A stretch of 64,000 bases of DNA from Rugosimonospora africana (GTDB lineage Bacteria > Actinomycetota > Actinomycetes > Mycobacteriales > Micromonosporaceae). The translations under genes and the position numbers were made by a program. A model generated the notes under the pieces. It did no database searches. It was given only the letters and a program-made list of their open reading frames with translations, and was not told the DNA's origin. The stretch lies in NCBI RefSeq assembly GCF_016862975.1, contig NZ_BONZ01000006.1, forward strand, positions 62,001 through 126,000. Reading direction: 5' to 3'. Positions 24,279 through 33,277 of the stretch are shown piece by piece. Each line of letters opens with the position of its first letter. Position 1 is the stretch's first letter.

Positions 24279-26810
24279 TCAGGGAACGGCACGAAGCCGC
24301 CGTACCTCCCCGGCAGGTGTGGGCTCCGGCTCGGTCTGCGCGGCGAACCACGCCTCCAGCCGGTCGTACGACAGCGGGCGGCTGAACAGGAATCCCTGAC
24401 CGATATCGCAGCCGACCTCTTCGAGCAGCGAGAGCGTCAGTTCGCTCTCCACGCCCTCGGCGACCACGCTCAGCCCGAAGTGCCGGGACAGGTCCACGAC
24501 GGCGCGGACGATCGCCAGGTCGTCCGGGTCGGTCGCCATGCCCTGAATGAAGGCGCGGTCGATCTTGACTTCGTGTACCGGCAGGCGCCGCAGGTACGAC
24601 AGCGACGAGTACCCGGTACCGAAGTCGTCCACCGACAGCCGTACGCCCATCTCATTGAGCCGGCGCAGGATCGGCAGCGGGCGGTCCGTGCCGGCGATCA
24701 CACTGCTCTCGGCCATCTCCAGAGTCAGTTGCTCAGGGCTGACGCTGTATTCCTCCAGCAGCCCACCGACCCAGTCCGGGAACTCCGGGTCGGTCAGGGT
24801 CCGGGGCGACAGGTTGACCGCCACGTTGAGCGGCCTGCCGGCTTGGGACCACTCCCGGCACCGGCGCAGGCCCTCCCGCAGTACGACCTCGGTGAGCCGG
24901 CCCATCTGTCCGGTGTGCTCCGCCACCGCGACGAAGTCCTCCGGCGAGACCGACCCGTGCGCGCTGCCCTCCCACCGGGCCAGGCATTCCACGCCGATCA
25001 GCCGGCGGTTGCGGAACGACACCTTCGGCTGGAAACACACGGTGATGTCGCCGTTGTCCAGCGCCTTGCGCAGGTCGCCGGCCAGGCCGAGCCGCCGGCT
25101 GGACCGGGACTCCAGGCCGAGGTTGAACAGCTGGACGGGCGGGGACATCGACTTCGCCACGTGGGTGGCGACGTCCGCGCGCTGTAGCAGGATCCCGGGG
25201 TCGGCGCCGTGATCGGGGTGTACCGCGATCCCGACCGCGGAGTCCACGTCGAGCTGGAGTGCGCCGATCTCCATCGGCTCCTGGAGCGCCTGCCGCAGCT
25301 CGCCGGCCAGGCCCACCGTGGCGTCTGTGCCCTGAGCCCGCAGCATCACCACGAACTCGTCGCTGCCGAGGCGGGCGACCAGCGCGGCGGCCGGGGCCGC
25401 CTCACGCAGCCGGCGGGCCACTTCGGCAAGCAGTTCGTCGCCGGCCGCGTACCCCAGCGACTCGTTGACCTCGCGCAGTCCGGACACGTCGAACTGCAGT
25501 ACGGCGACGACCTCACCCGGAGCGCGCACCTTCACGGCCTGCTCCAGCGCGTTGAGCATTCGCCGTCGGTTGGGCAGCCCGGTGAGCGCGTCATGGTGCG
25601 CGTCGAACCTCAGCCGGTCGACCAGCCGCGAATTCTCCACGGCCGCCGAGGCGTGGATCGCGACGGTCTCCAGCAGCTGAACGTCTTCGACCCGGAAGCT
25701 GGTGGTCGAGCCACCCAGCCGTTCGGCCACCTCCAGCGTGCCGATCACCGCCCCGCCGGAGCGCAGCGGTACCACGATCGCGTCCTTGGTACCCGTCTCC
25801 CGCAGCGCGGCGCGCAACTGCTCCTCGTCGCCGAGCTTCGGTCCGGCGGCCACCGTCTCGCCCGACTCGGCCGCGCGGCGGCGCAACGCTTCCGGGGTGG
25901 CCGACAGGTCGGTCAGGGCGGTGTCGTCGACCCGGGCCGACAGCAACGTCTCCGGGAACCGGCCCTGCGCCGGCAGCCACAGCGTCGCCCACTCCGCGGC
26001 GAGCAGATCCCTGGTCCGGACCAGCAGGACGTCGGCGAGCGTGGCGTCGTTCTGGGTCTCCGACACGGCGCGGGTCAGGTCGTAGATCTCGCTGAGCGAC
26101 CGGTGTTGGCGCAGCGACTGCGCATAGGCCCGGTAGATCACGATCCCGGCGCCGGCGAGGCCGGCCAGCAGGAGGATCGCCCACGGACTGCGCTGGATGG
26201 TGATCAGTACCAGCAGCCCGACCGCGCCGTTGATGCTGCCGACGAGTACGCCCGGAGTCGCGGTGCGCAGCATCCGGCGCAGCGAGGCGCCGCCCTGGAT
26301 CAGCGAGATCACGCCGACCACGGAGACCACGGTGACCAAGTTGGTGCTCAACGCCGCCACGAACAGGACAAGCCAGGTGCGTGGAGTGCGGTCCAGCGGA
26401 CCGAAGTACGTCACGATCAGGCTGGCCACCGCTATGCCGGCCAGCGCGTTGGAGACGTTGAACGCCAACTTGACCGGGGGTGCCCCCTGCCGGAGTTGCG
26501 CGATCAGCCGGGCAACGGCGCGGATCACCAACAGAGTCAGCGGCGGCAGGTAGTACAGCGACAGGATAATAGGAATCTCGGTCAGCGCGATGATCAGCGC
26601 ATGCCGGCGAACGTCGATGTTGAGCGAGACGGCATCAGCCGCCACGAACATCGCGAGGAAGAGCAGCGTCTCGGGTAGCGGCGCCAACAGCGGTCGCCGG
26701 TGGATCACCGCCGGCATGGCGAACAGGATCGTGAGCCCGACCAGCGGCCCGGTGATCAACCAGGAGAGATAGTCGGACTTTCCACGCGGAACCGATACAG
26801 GACGAGCCAC
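24279..26810 (-). CDS. Membrane GAF-GGDEF-EAL cyclic-di-GMP protein
   Basis: The protein has 843 residues. Residues 1-230 contain about six to seven membrane spans; a GAF-like domain covers about 245-395, GGDEF about 400-560 and EAL about 575-825. The cyclase site reads GSDEF (482-486) instead of GGDEF. The EAL site reads ECL (608-610), yet the other phosphodiesterase residues are present: the Asn in NLSPR, Glu near 701, DDFGTGYSSL (728-737), Lys749, Glu785 and Gln805. So it is probably an active phosphodiesterase with a weakened or regulatory cyclase domain. The start is GTG at 26808-26810, 29 nt after a small upstream gene. Confidence 0.9.
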   Translation of the reverse strand: MARPVSVPRGKSDYLSWLITGPLVGLTILFAMPAVIHRRPLLAPLPETLLFLAMFVAADAVSLNIDVRRHALIIALTEIPIILSLYYLPPLTLLVIRAVARLIAQLRQGAPPVKLAFNVSNALAGIAVASLIVTYFGPLDRTPRTWLVLFVAALSTNLVTVVSVVGVISLIQGGASLRRMLRTATPGVLVGSINGAVGLLVLITIQRSPWAILLLAGLAGAGIVIYRAYAQSLRQHRSLSEIYDLTRAVSETQNDATLADVLLVRTRDLLAAEWATLWLPAQGRFPETLLSARVDDTALTDLSATPEALRRRAAESGETVAAGPKLGDEEQLRAALRETGTKDAIVVPLRSGGAVIGTLEVAERLGGSTTSFRVEDVQLLETVAIHASAAVENSRLVDRLRFDAHHDALTGLPNRRRMLNALEQAVKVRAPGEVVAVLQFDVSGLREVNESLGYAAGDELLAEVARRLREAAPAAALVARLGSDEFVVMLRAQGTDATVGLAGELRQALQEPMEIGALQLDVDSAVGIAVHPDHGADPGILLQRADVATHVAKSMSPPVQLFNLGLESRSSRRLGLAGDLRKALDNGDITVCFQPKVSFRNRRLIGVECLARWEGSAHGSVSPEDFVAVAEHTGQMGRLTEVVLREGLRRCREWSQAGRPLNVAVNLSPRTLTDPEFPDWVGGLLEEYSVSPEQLTLEMAESSVIAGTDRPLPILRRLNEMGVRLSVDDFGTGYSSLSYLRRLPVHEVKIDRAFIQGMATDPDDLAIVRAVVDLSRHFGLSVVAEGVESELTLSLLEEVGCDIGQGFLFSRPLSYDRLEAWFAAQTEPEPTPAGEVRRLRAVP

Positions 26811-26839
26811 GACACCTACCGCACTCCTACCAGGAGCGG

Positions 26840-27064
26840 CTAGCCCCAGACGCCTTCCAGCGGGCTGAACACCGGCGCGGCGCCCAAGAAGCCAGCGTTC
26901 GTGGATGACCCGTCGTCGCCGACGATGGCGGCCGGGACAGTGTCATCGCTCGACACGGCCACGGTGCGGGCGTGCGAGAGGGAGACGAGGAGGGCGACAC
27001 CAAGCGCGACCGCCGCCACCGCGATGAGCCGCAGTGCGCCAGTGCGCAGTCCGCGTACGTGCAT
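26840..27064 (-). CDS. Small single-span membrane or secreted protein upstream of the GGDEF-EAL gene
   Basis: The product is 74 residues from ATG 27062-27064 with ACAGGAG upstream. A basic N-terminus (MHVRGLRTGALR) is followed by one hydrophobic segment at about 12-30 (IAVAAVALGVALLVSLS), then a short polar exterior tail. It may be an anchored sensor peptide for the adjacent GGDEF-EAL protein, but only the spacing supports this. I do not recognise the family. Confidence 0.5.
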   Translation of the reverse strand: MHVRGLRTGALRLIAVAAVALGVALLVSLSHARTVAVSSDDTVPAAIVGDDGSSTNAGFLGAAPVFSPLEGVWG

Positions 27065-27872
27065 AGCAGCTCCTGTCGGTGTAACAAGTCGATGGATTGC
27101 GAGGAGTAATGGTGATGATGGTGCCACAGAAGCCGTCATAGCAAAAGTCCAGCTTCACCCTTGAGCCGTTTGACTCGCCAATTCTCACCCAATGCGACGG
27201 CGGGAGCAGCGGAAGTGGCCGGGAATGGCCGTAAGCCAGTGCGCCACCCGGCCGAAAGGGCATGACCTTATCAGCCGAACGGATGATCATCATGAGCGCA
27301 TTCCGGCTCGCCGGGTGAGCCCGCACCCCACCGCCACCCGGGCAGTCAGACCGGCGCACCGGACCCGCTGGCGACGACCCCAGCTAGATCCTTCCCTTGC
27401 CCTACAGCGAATCCCTACTTCTTGTAGGAGGGATCGACATAAGCGCTGGCCGACCCCCGCCCCCCGGTAACCGGACGCACGAACGGACGCGGGGACACCG
27501 CTCGCACACCCACCCGAGCACCGTGGCGGGTACCGGCCGCCCGCCGGCCGCCCGCACTCGGACACCAGTACAGCGAGTAATAGCGAGACGGAACCACGCA
27601 CCGTTACCGGATTCTTCCGAATGGCCACCGTTCATCGGCTATTCGGAACCACCGAGAGATCACCGCTTCGACGAACGGGTGTTGCTTCCCGGCAAATTTC
27701 ACCCATTACAGCGGAGACCCTTTCCCGAGCCCGGATTCCACAATTAACGACGGAATAGCAGCAATACTCGATATGCCCTTTTTCGGACTAACCGCCACTC
27801 CCGAGCCCATCGCGCGTCGACCCGACCGCACAGGCCCAATGGGACGAATGAGTCCTAACCGATCCTGCCGAC
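27065..27872. other. About 0.8 kb without a supportable gene
   Basis: The short frames here lack typical codon bias or ribosome sites and resemble no family I know. The right half (27600-27860) is visibly lower in GC than its surroundings, and a small hairpin (ccctac with gtaggagg) lies at about 27412-27432. It may carry promoters for the flanking minus-strand genes or be the remnant of a decayed gene. Confidence 0.5.
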
Positions 27873-28874
27873 CTACGGCGTGGTGACGCCGCGCCCCCAC
27901 TGGACCCCCACCCGGCCGCGCGCCACGGGAGACGGCCGTGTCGCACGCCCCTGATCCTCGGTCGAGGCCGGCGCGCGGCGAGCGGGGGCCGGGACCGGGT
28001 GCTGCGCGCGGTGAACCCGCATCGCGGCAGCGAAAGCCTCCTCGTTGAGGCTGCGTCGCGCCGCCGCGGCCATGTCCGCCTGGTGCCAGGCGGTGCGCTC
28101 GATCTCGGACAACCCCTGATAGGTGCGCAGCAGCCGGGACCGGCCAGCGCAGCGGAGGATCAGATCCTGCTCGAACGGATGGAGCCGCGGATCCCAGCCG
28201 TTGCGGTGCATCATCGCCGCGCTCAATTGCTCGATGGTCAGCTCGCCACGGTGGTACGCGCCGGTCGCTGCCCGCAACAGGTACCTCTCCCGCCGCTGCG
28301 CCTCATCCGCGGACAGCGCCGGGTCGTCGTCGGCGGGGAGCGGGAACGCCGCGGCCTCGATCGCACGCCGCGCCGCGCGGTCGGCGGCCTCGTACGCGCT
28401 CCAGGCCGCCTGCTGCGCGTTGTGTACCGCGTGCCACTCCTGCCGGCGCCGCTCGGCGGTCACCGACGCGCGGCTGGCCGCGACCGCCACCTCGGCGGCG
28501 TAGCGGTTCAACTCGGCGACCGGGTCGGCGGCCCGGTCGCCGTCCGTGCCGGAGGAGGCCGCGCCCACCGGTGTCCGGCCGCCGTCGCCGACCCGGGTCA
28601 GCACCAGAGTCGGCGTACTGTCGCTGGCCGCCACCCGGCTGGCCCTCGCCGCGGCGCGGGCCAACTCCTTGCGCTTGTGGCGCAGGGCGGCCCGGCGGGC
28701 CCGCTGTGCTCGGCGGGCGGCGCGCCGCTCCCGGCCGCGCTGGCTGCTAAGGGAGAGGACCACGCACACCAGCGCGGTCAACGCGACCAGACCGAGCCAG
28801 ATGGTCAGTGCCTCACGTACGTCGAAGAGAAGCTCATGCATGACGAAATGTCCCACGATCGATACCTCGTCCAT
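27873..28874 (-). CDS. Membrane-anchored basic, coiled-coil-like protein of unknown function
   Basis: The protein has 333 residues. One membrane span at about 20-45 is followed by a very basic stretch (SSQRGRERRAARRAQRARR), an Ala/Arg/Glu-rich helical region and a Pro/Arg-rich tail. No catalytic motif is visible. The start is uncertain: ATG 28872-28874 has no clear ribosome site, and ATG 28839-28841 (MHELLFDVREALTIW) is an alternative. Function unknown. Confidence 0.6.
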   Translation of the reverse strand: MDEVSIVGHFVMHELLFDVREALTIWLGLVALTALVCVVLSLSSQRGRERRAARRAQRARRAALRHKRKELARAAARASRVAASDSTPTLVLTRVGDGGRTPVGAASSGTDGDRAADPVAELNRYAAEVAVAASRASVTAERRRQEWHAVHNAQQAAWSAYEAADRAARRAIEAAAFPLPADDDPALSADEAQRRERYLLRAATGAYHRGELTIEQLSAAMMHRNGWDPRLHPFEQDLILRCAGRSRLLRTYQGLSEIERTAWHQADMAAAARRSLNEEAFAAAMRVHRAQHPVPAPARRAPASTEDQGRATRPSPVARGRVGVQWGRGVTTP

Positions 28875-29060
28875 GATCGATGCGGTTGGCGGTGCGGTGG
28901 CCGCCCCCGAAGGGAACCTCCCCGGGGGAACGTCCCCGGAAGAGCGAGGCGGCCGGTGCGGGTGTGAACCTGAGTGACGGCCTACGGCCGGAAACGGTCT
29001 ACCCGTGTGGGAACAGAAGGGTGGCGTGGAGCCGTCGGCGACCGGAAGCGGTCGCCGGTG

Positions 29061-29480
29061 TCATGCGAGAGGAGGAGCCCGCGAGCCGACGGCGGCGGGA
29101 ACGGTCGTGCGAGACAGGACGAGCGGCGGCGCGACCGGAGGCTGTTGAGTGTCGTTGGACGCCGGGGCGGACACGACCGCGACAGGTACGGCGCGGTATG
29201 CGACCCACTGCTCACTGCCGCCGCCTCGGGCCGGAGCGATGTCGGCGTCCGCCTGGCGCGCGCCGGCGGCGTCGGCCGCGAAGCCAGCGGGGACGGGGGG
29301 CTCTGAGACGGTCAGGTCGGCGGGAACGATGCGGGCCGCAGCCGACACTCCGGTCGCCGTGAGGGGGGTCGGATGCCCGTAGCGCGCGCCGGCCGCCATG
29401 GAGAGCAGGGCGAGACCGACGAGCAACGGCATGGATCGATGCGAACGCCGCCGGTGGCGGGGCGACGCAACGAGGGGCAT
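29061..29480 (-). CDS. Putative secreted small protein
   Basis: The product is 139 residues with a basic N-terminus and a hydrophobic segment (MPLLVGLALLSMAAGA at about 17-32), which together look like a signal peptide. The mature part is Ala/Pro/Val-rich without cysteines or known motifs. An internal Met17 may be the real start. Coding is plausible but not certain; the product is unidentified. Confidence 0.45.
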   Translation of the reverse strand: MPLVASPRHRRRSHRSMPLLVGLALLSMAAGARYGHPTPLTATGVSAAARIVPADLTVSEPPVPAGFAADAAGARQADADIAPARGGGSEQWVAYRAVPVAVVSAPASNDTQQPPVAPPLVLSRTTVPAAVGSRAPPLA

Positions 29481-29639
29481 GAGTGGACGTTACTCCCCAT
29501 AGGGGACGGTCGTAAACCGCTCGTGACGAACATCGCGCAGCGGACCGGACCAGGTAGAAGGCGCTTTCCAGGAGCGGCGCGCAGAACCGTCGATATCCCG
29601 TCCGGCCCACGCGCGGACACCCACTCAGCCGGCCTCGCC

Positions 29640-30284
29640 TCAGAGCCTGCGGGCGAGGAGATGTGCCTGCGGTACCTTCTCGGTCTCGTCCGGCTCACGC
29701 ACCAGCCGGGCGACCATGACCAGTCCCGCCTGGCTCAACAAGTCGGCGACCCGGTCCGGCGGCAGCCGGTAGGCGTCGAGCGACACCGCTTGCCCGTACG
29801 CCCGCTCGACGCGGAGTCGTTCGTCGCCCGCCTGGAACGCGAGCAGCACATGCCCGCCCGGCGCCAGCACCCGGTGAAACTCGGCGAACAGCGCCGGCAG
29901 CCGCTCGGGCGGCGTGTGAATGATGGAGTACCAGGCCACGATCCCACCGAGCTCACCGTCCGCCCGGTCCAGGGCGCTCATCGAACCCTCGTCGAACCGC
30001 AGACCGGGGTACGCCCGCCGGGCCACCTCCACCATCGACGGCGACAGGTCGACACCGGCCGCGGTCAGCCCCAGGTCGCGCAGGTACGCGGTCACGTGGC
30101 CGGGACCGCAGCCGAGATCGGCGACCGGCCCGCCGCCGGCCGCCCGTACCAGTTCGGCGAACGCCGTCAGCAGCGCTCGTGTCAGCGGTTGGCGGTCGAG
30201 AGCGTCGCGCAGGCGCTCGGCGTACTCGACGGCAACGGCGTCGTACCCCGCCCGGGTCTCGGTCAGGTAGTTCGGCTCGCTCAT
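29640..30284 (-). CDS. Class I SAM-dependent methyltransferase
   Basis: The protein has 214 residues with a Rossmann-type methyltransferase fold: motif I VADLGCGPGHVTAYL at about 54-68, an acidic end of strand 2 (GVDLSPSMVEVA), and the post-motif region with HRVLAPGGHVLLAF. The substrate cannot be read from the sequence. TACCGT lies 8 nt before the ATG, suggesting a very short leader. Confidence 0.85.
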   Translation of the reverse strand: MSEPNYLTETRAGYDAVAVEYAERLRDALDRQPLTRALLTAFAELVRAAGGGPVADLGCGPGHVTAYLRDLGLTAAGVDLSPSMVEVARRAYPGLRFDEGSMSALDRADGELGGIVAWYSIIHTPPERLPALFAEFHRVLAPGGHVLLAFQAGDERLRVERAYGQAVSLDAYRLPPDRVADLLSQAGLVMVARLVREPDETEKVPQAHLLARRL

Positions 30285-30358
30285 GGGCGACGACGGTAGC
30301 CGGATCCTGCCGGTGCCGGAGATCCGGCTGTTCGGGCGGCCGACCGCGCACGATGCCG

Positions 30359-30392
30359 CCGTCGGGCGGCTGGCCGGCCAGCCGCCCGACGG
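30359..30392 (-). terminator. Terminator after the I36-like gene
   Basis: A perfect 34-bp palindrome (17-bp arms meeting at 30375/30376) lies 13 nt after the stop of the I36-like gene. It forms a strong hairpin in the RNA. It stands between that gene and the downstream methyltransferase, so the two are probably separate units. Confidence 0.8.
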
Positions 30393-30405
30393 AAATCGCC
30401 GCTCG

Positions 30406-30807
30406 TCAGAGAATGATGAACGCCGACCATCCGGTACTGCCGATGAAGGTCTCGATGAACTGGTTGTCGACGGTGACGTAGTCGCCGGTGCATCCCTGGT
30501 TCTCCCACAGCCGAAGCCGGTGGCCGCTGCCGTAGTCCGAGAGCCCGCTCTTCACCTTGTTGTCGAAGTTCGACGGCAGGTTCTGGCAGCCTTTACCGCC
30601 GTACTTCGAGAACGCGATCTCGAAGATGTTCCCGTACCCGCCGATGTCGTCCCAGACGCAGCCCACACCATTGGGACACTCCGTGTAGGCCGGCGTGGCG
30701 ACACCGGCCGTGGATGACGCCTGAGCCGACGCCGGCGCCTGAAGGCCGGCCACAGCCAGGACGGAGGCCAGGGCGAGAGCGGCCAACGTACCGATCAGTC
30801 TGCGCAT
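30406..30807 (-). CDS. Secreted peptidase-inhibitor I36 / beta-gamma-crystallin-like protein
   Basis: The protein has 133 residues. The N-terminal signal peptide (about 1-28, MRRLIGTLAALALASVLAVA) ends near ASAQA. The mature domain has four cysteines, CPNGVGC, GKGC and NQGC, with the crystallin-like phrases GCVWDDIGGYGN and LRLWENQGC. Such I36 (SMPI-type) domains occur in secreted actinobacterial inhibitors and in proteins of unknown role. AAGGGA lies upstream of the start. Confidence 0.8.
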   Translation of the reverse strand: MRRLIGTLAALALASVLAVAGLQAPASAQASSTAGVATPAYTECPNGVGCVWDDIGGYGNIFEIAFSKYGGKGCQNLPSNFDNKVKSGLSDYGSGHRLRLWENQGCTGDYVTVDNQFIETFIGSTGWSAFIIL

Positions 30808-31089
30808 GGGTAGATCCCTTCGCTTGACGACAGGTGATCCGCGTCCGGCAGCCTCCGGCTGATCCGATCGGGATCACCTTCGAGCTTGCGCAACACCATC
30901 GATACGTTCGTTATGCGTCTGCTATGCGTACCGCGGGCCCGTCCTCACGGCCAGGGTTGGGTTGCGGCGGCCGGAACAACGCCGGGGCCGTTTCGTTACA
31001 GTCAAGCGGGTACGCCCGCGGAGGTGGGCGTCCGGACGAGGCACACCGTACCCGGACAGCGACAAGACGGTGTCGGTGGTGTTTTCGCT

Positions 31090-31341
31090 ATGTATGACGT
31101 TATCCAGGTCGTCGGTTCGCTGCTCATCCTGGCCGCGTTCGTGGCCGCCCAACTCGGCCGGCTCAACCAGTCCAGCTACCGCTACCTCGTCGCCAACGCG
31201 GTCGGCTCGGCGGTTCTGACGGTCACCGCGGTCGTGAGGCTCGAATGGGGCTTCATCCTGCTCGAGGGCGCATGGGCGCTGATGTCGATCTATTCGATCG
31301 CGCGGAAGGCGGCGGGACAGACACCGGCAGCGCCGCATTGA
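31090..31341 (+). CDS. Small membrane protein, CBU_0592-like
   Basis: The product is 83 residues, MYDVIQVVGSLLILAAFVAA, with two to three hydrophobic segments, a polar SSYRYLVAN segment and a basic C-terminal end. This pattern matches the CBU_0592-type domain found in many actinobacteria, of unknown function. The ATG at 31090 is preferred to an upstream in-frame start. It stands alone on the plus strand. Confidence 0.7.
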   Translation: MYDVIQVVGSLLILAAFVAAQLGRLNQSSYRYLVANAVGSAVLTVTAVVRLEWGFILLEGAWALMSIYSIARKAAGQTPAAPH

Positions 31342-31603
31342 TCGGCCATGTCCGCGACCCGCCAACGTCCGCGCGGGTGGATGTCCCACCCCGATGGACT
31401 CGGCAGAAAAAGGTTCTCGCGCGAGTTTCGCCGAGATAGGCGGACACCTATAGCGTCGGCCCCTTCCCGGTACGATCAGGCCATCTCAGTGCTTACTTCA
31501 CTTGTACCGGTGGTGGGTCCATCGAGATCGCTCTCGGCAGACTGGCGACCTACACCGAGTCTTGTGCCACTGGCCGCTGTTGCTACCGCGATCGCGCCAG
31601 ACG

Positions 31604-32227
31604 TCATCTCGTTGTCAGCCATACGCGAGCTGCTTCTTGCACCGCGAACGGATAGAACGAACTGTTCGTCATCCACTCGACGTAATTGCGGATCGTCGAG
31701 ACCTTCACCGGCGACGGGACAACGAGAGAGCTGACCGTTCCATTGCCCCATCTGGTGGTTCGCATCAACACCCGTTCGTCGATGGACAAGGCACTGAACT
31801 CGGGAACGCCGTAGCTCCCGAGCGCGGAGGCGCCGCTGCCAGCGATGTCCCACTCGTCGGAAAGTTGGACCCGCACCCAGGCCAGTTCTGGCTCATCGGG
31901 GGCTTCGGAATAGTCGACTTCGAGCAGGAACTCTCGATGCTCATCAAAGAGGCCGGAGCCGGTGGCAAGCCGAAACCATTGAGCATTGATCTTGCCGGCC
32001 CGATCGGAGTCATCGAGGTCAACGGACGGCCCGTCGATGCGCCCGTCTTCGTCGCGGCAGCACGGCGCGAGATTCGCGGCTTCGACCGGAATCCGGATTG
32101 CGGCGCGGTCTCGTGCGACGAAGTGGAGACCCGCAGGTGCCAGATCGGCGGCTACATCGGCGTCGGACAGAGACACGTAAAACCCGCCTATATAGATCAG
32201 ATTCGTGAGCGCTGGACGCTGTTTCAC
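31604..32227 (-). CDS. Orphan protein of unknown function
   Basis: The product is 207 residues, acidic, soluble, with Trp-rich strands (EWDIAGSGAS, TTRWGNGTVSS, NYVEWMTNSSF). I do not recognise it. The DNA is lower in GC than its neighbours and codon use is less biased, suggesting transfer. The first start is GTG 32225-32227, but a TATATA box on the minus strand lies within the first codons and a GTG at 32174-32176 follows it, so the true start may be there. It lies between a small membrane protein gene and tRNA-Tyr. Confidence 0.55.
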   Translation of the reverse strand: MKQRPALTNLIYIGGFYVSLSDADVAADLAPAGLHFVARDRAAIRIPVEAANLAPCCRDEDGRIDGPSVDLDDSDRAGKINAQWFRLATGSGLFDEHREFLLEVDYSEAPDEPELAWVRVQLSDEWDIAGSGASALGSYGVPEFSALSIDERVLMRTTRWGNGTVSSLVVPSPVKVSTIRNYVEWMTNSSFYPFAVQEAARVWLTTR

Positions 32228-32432
32228 GACAAGCTACGCCCAACTGTTGCCCACTTCGGCCACCTCGGGTGAGCCACTGCCCCAGGCGGATCTCCAACCA
32301 TGTGCGGACCGGCGCGCAACTGCTCGGCCACGCACCTGACTGCTTTGGATCGTGCTCCAAGCTTTGCCACGCATCTGCCGCGGCGACTGAGCCTGGACCG
32401 GTCCGGGTGAGACTGAACGGGATTCACGAGAA

Positions 32433-32468
32433 CGGCCCCTGGTCAGCGTTTCCGCTGCTCAGGGGCCG
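32433..32468 (-). terminator. Terminator after tRNA-Tyr
   Basis: Arms cggcccctggtcagcg (32433-32448) and its near complement at 32453-32468 pair at 14 of 16 positions with a 4-nt loop. It is 13 nt past the 3' end of tRNA-Tyr on the minus strand and is followed by GTTCTCGTG. Confidence 0.75.
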
Positions 32469-32481
32469 CTTTGCGAGGCTG

Positions 32482-32562
32482 TGGCGGGTGGAGGGTTCGA
32501 ACCTCCGTAGCTCTCGCGACAGATTTACAGTCTGCTCCCTTTGACCACTCGGGCAACCCGCC
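32482..32562 (-). tRNA. tRNA-Tyr (GTA anticodon)
   Basis: There are 81 nt, class II with a long variable arm. The acceptor GGCGGGT pairs with ACCCGCC, the anticodon region GACTGTAAATC gives GTA, the T arm has GGTTCGAACCC, and the discriminator is A. CCA is not encoded. Confidence 0.96.
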
Positions 32563-32704
32563 GTGACAATCGCTGCCGTAGCTCGGCCACGGTAGCGGAA
32601 GCAAGGATAGCGGTACAACCTGGGGCTCGCGCAAACGGGTACCGTCGGCACGCCGGTGGGTACGTGGCAAGCTGGATGGACGAATTTCGCAAACAGGAGA
32701 CGAC

Positions 32705-33196
32705 GTGGCAGACCCATCTTTCGACATCGTGAGCAAGGTCGACCGGCAGGAGCTCGACAACGCGCTCAACCAGGCCGAGAAGGAGCTGGCCACCCGGTTC
32801 GACTTCAGGGGCACCGGAGCGCGGGTCAGCTCCGCTGGCGAAAACGCGGTGACCGTCTCGGCCGAAACCGAGGACCGGGCCCGCGCCGCACTTGAGGTGT
32901 TCAAGGAGAAGCTGGTCAAGCGCAACATCTCGCTGAAGTCCCTGGACGCGGGCGAGCCGAAGGCGTCGGGCAAGACCTACCGGATCGAGTGCAAGATCAT
33001 CCAGGGCATCGATTCGGACAAGGCGAAGGCGATCAGCAAGAAGATCCGCGACGAGGGCCCGAAGGGCGTCCAGGCGCAGATCCAGGGCGACCAGCTCCGG
33101 GTCAGCGGCAAGAAGCGGGACGACCTGCAGTCCGTGATCGCGATGCTCAAGCAGGGCGACTTCGGGGTGGCCCTCCAGTTCACGAACTACCGGTAG
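32705..33196 (+). CDS. yajQ: YajQ-family nucleotide-binding protein
   Basis: The product is 163 residues ([20 protein letters not shown]), full length, with the [11 protein letters not shown] region and the C-terminal [14 protein letters not shown]. YajQ proteins bind nucleotides, and a Xanthomonas homologue binds cyclic di-GMP; the role in actinobacteria is unclear. The GTG start at 32705 has AGGAG upstream. It converges with htpX across a shared terminator. Confidence 0.93.
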   Translation: MADPSFDIVSKVDRQELDNALNQAEKELATRFDFRGTGARVSSAGENAVTVSAETEDRARAALEVFKEKLVKRNISLKSLDAGEPKASGKTYRIECKIIQGIDSDKAKAISKKIRDEGPKGVQAQIQGDQLRVSGKKRDDLQSVIAMLKQGDFGVALQFTNYR

Positions 33197-33223
33197 CCCC
33201 GGCTCGCTCACCGGGAAAGGGAT

Positions 33224-33263
33224 CCGGCCTGGCCGACCGCGCGAAGCGGGCGACCAGGCCGGC
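33224..33263. terminator. Convergent terminator between yajQ and htpX
   Basis: Twelve-bp arms (33224-33235, ccggcctggccg, with 33252-33263) pair fully on the minus strand through one G-U pair and with one mismatch on the plus strand, with a 16-nt loop. Placed 28 nt after yajQ and 15 nt after htpX, it can serve both. Confidence 0.65.
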
Positions 33264-33277
33264 CGGTACGGGGTCGG

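Noticed and set aside
27390-27500. Riboswitch (cyclic-di-GMP or cyclic-di-AMP) near the GGDEF-EAL gene
   Set aside because: I compared by eye with the consensus cores and found no convincing match on either strand.
31502-32272. Plus-strand frame opposite the orphan gene
   Set aside because: It lacks a ribosome site and has Arg/His/Cys-rich composition; the minus-strand frame has a more protein-like composition, though confidence is moderate.
32482-32562. Integration of a mobile element at tRNA-Tyr
   Set aside because: I found no second copy of the tRNA 3' end, integrase or flanking repeat in the neighbourhood.
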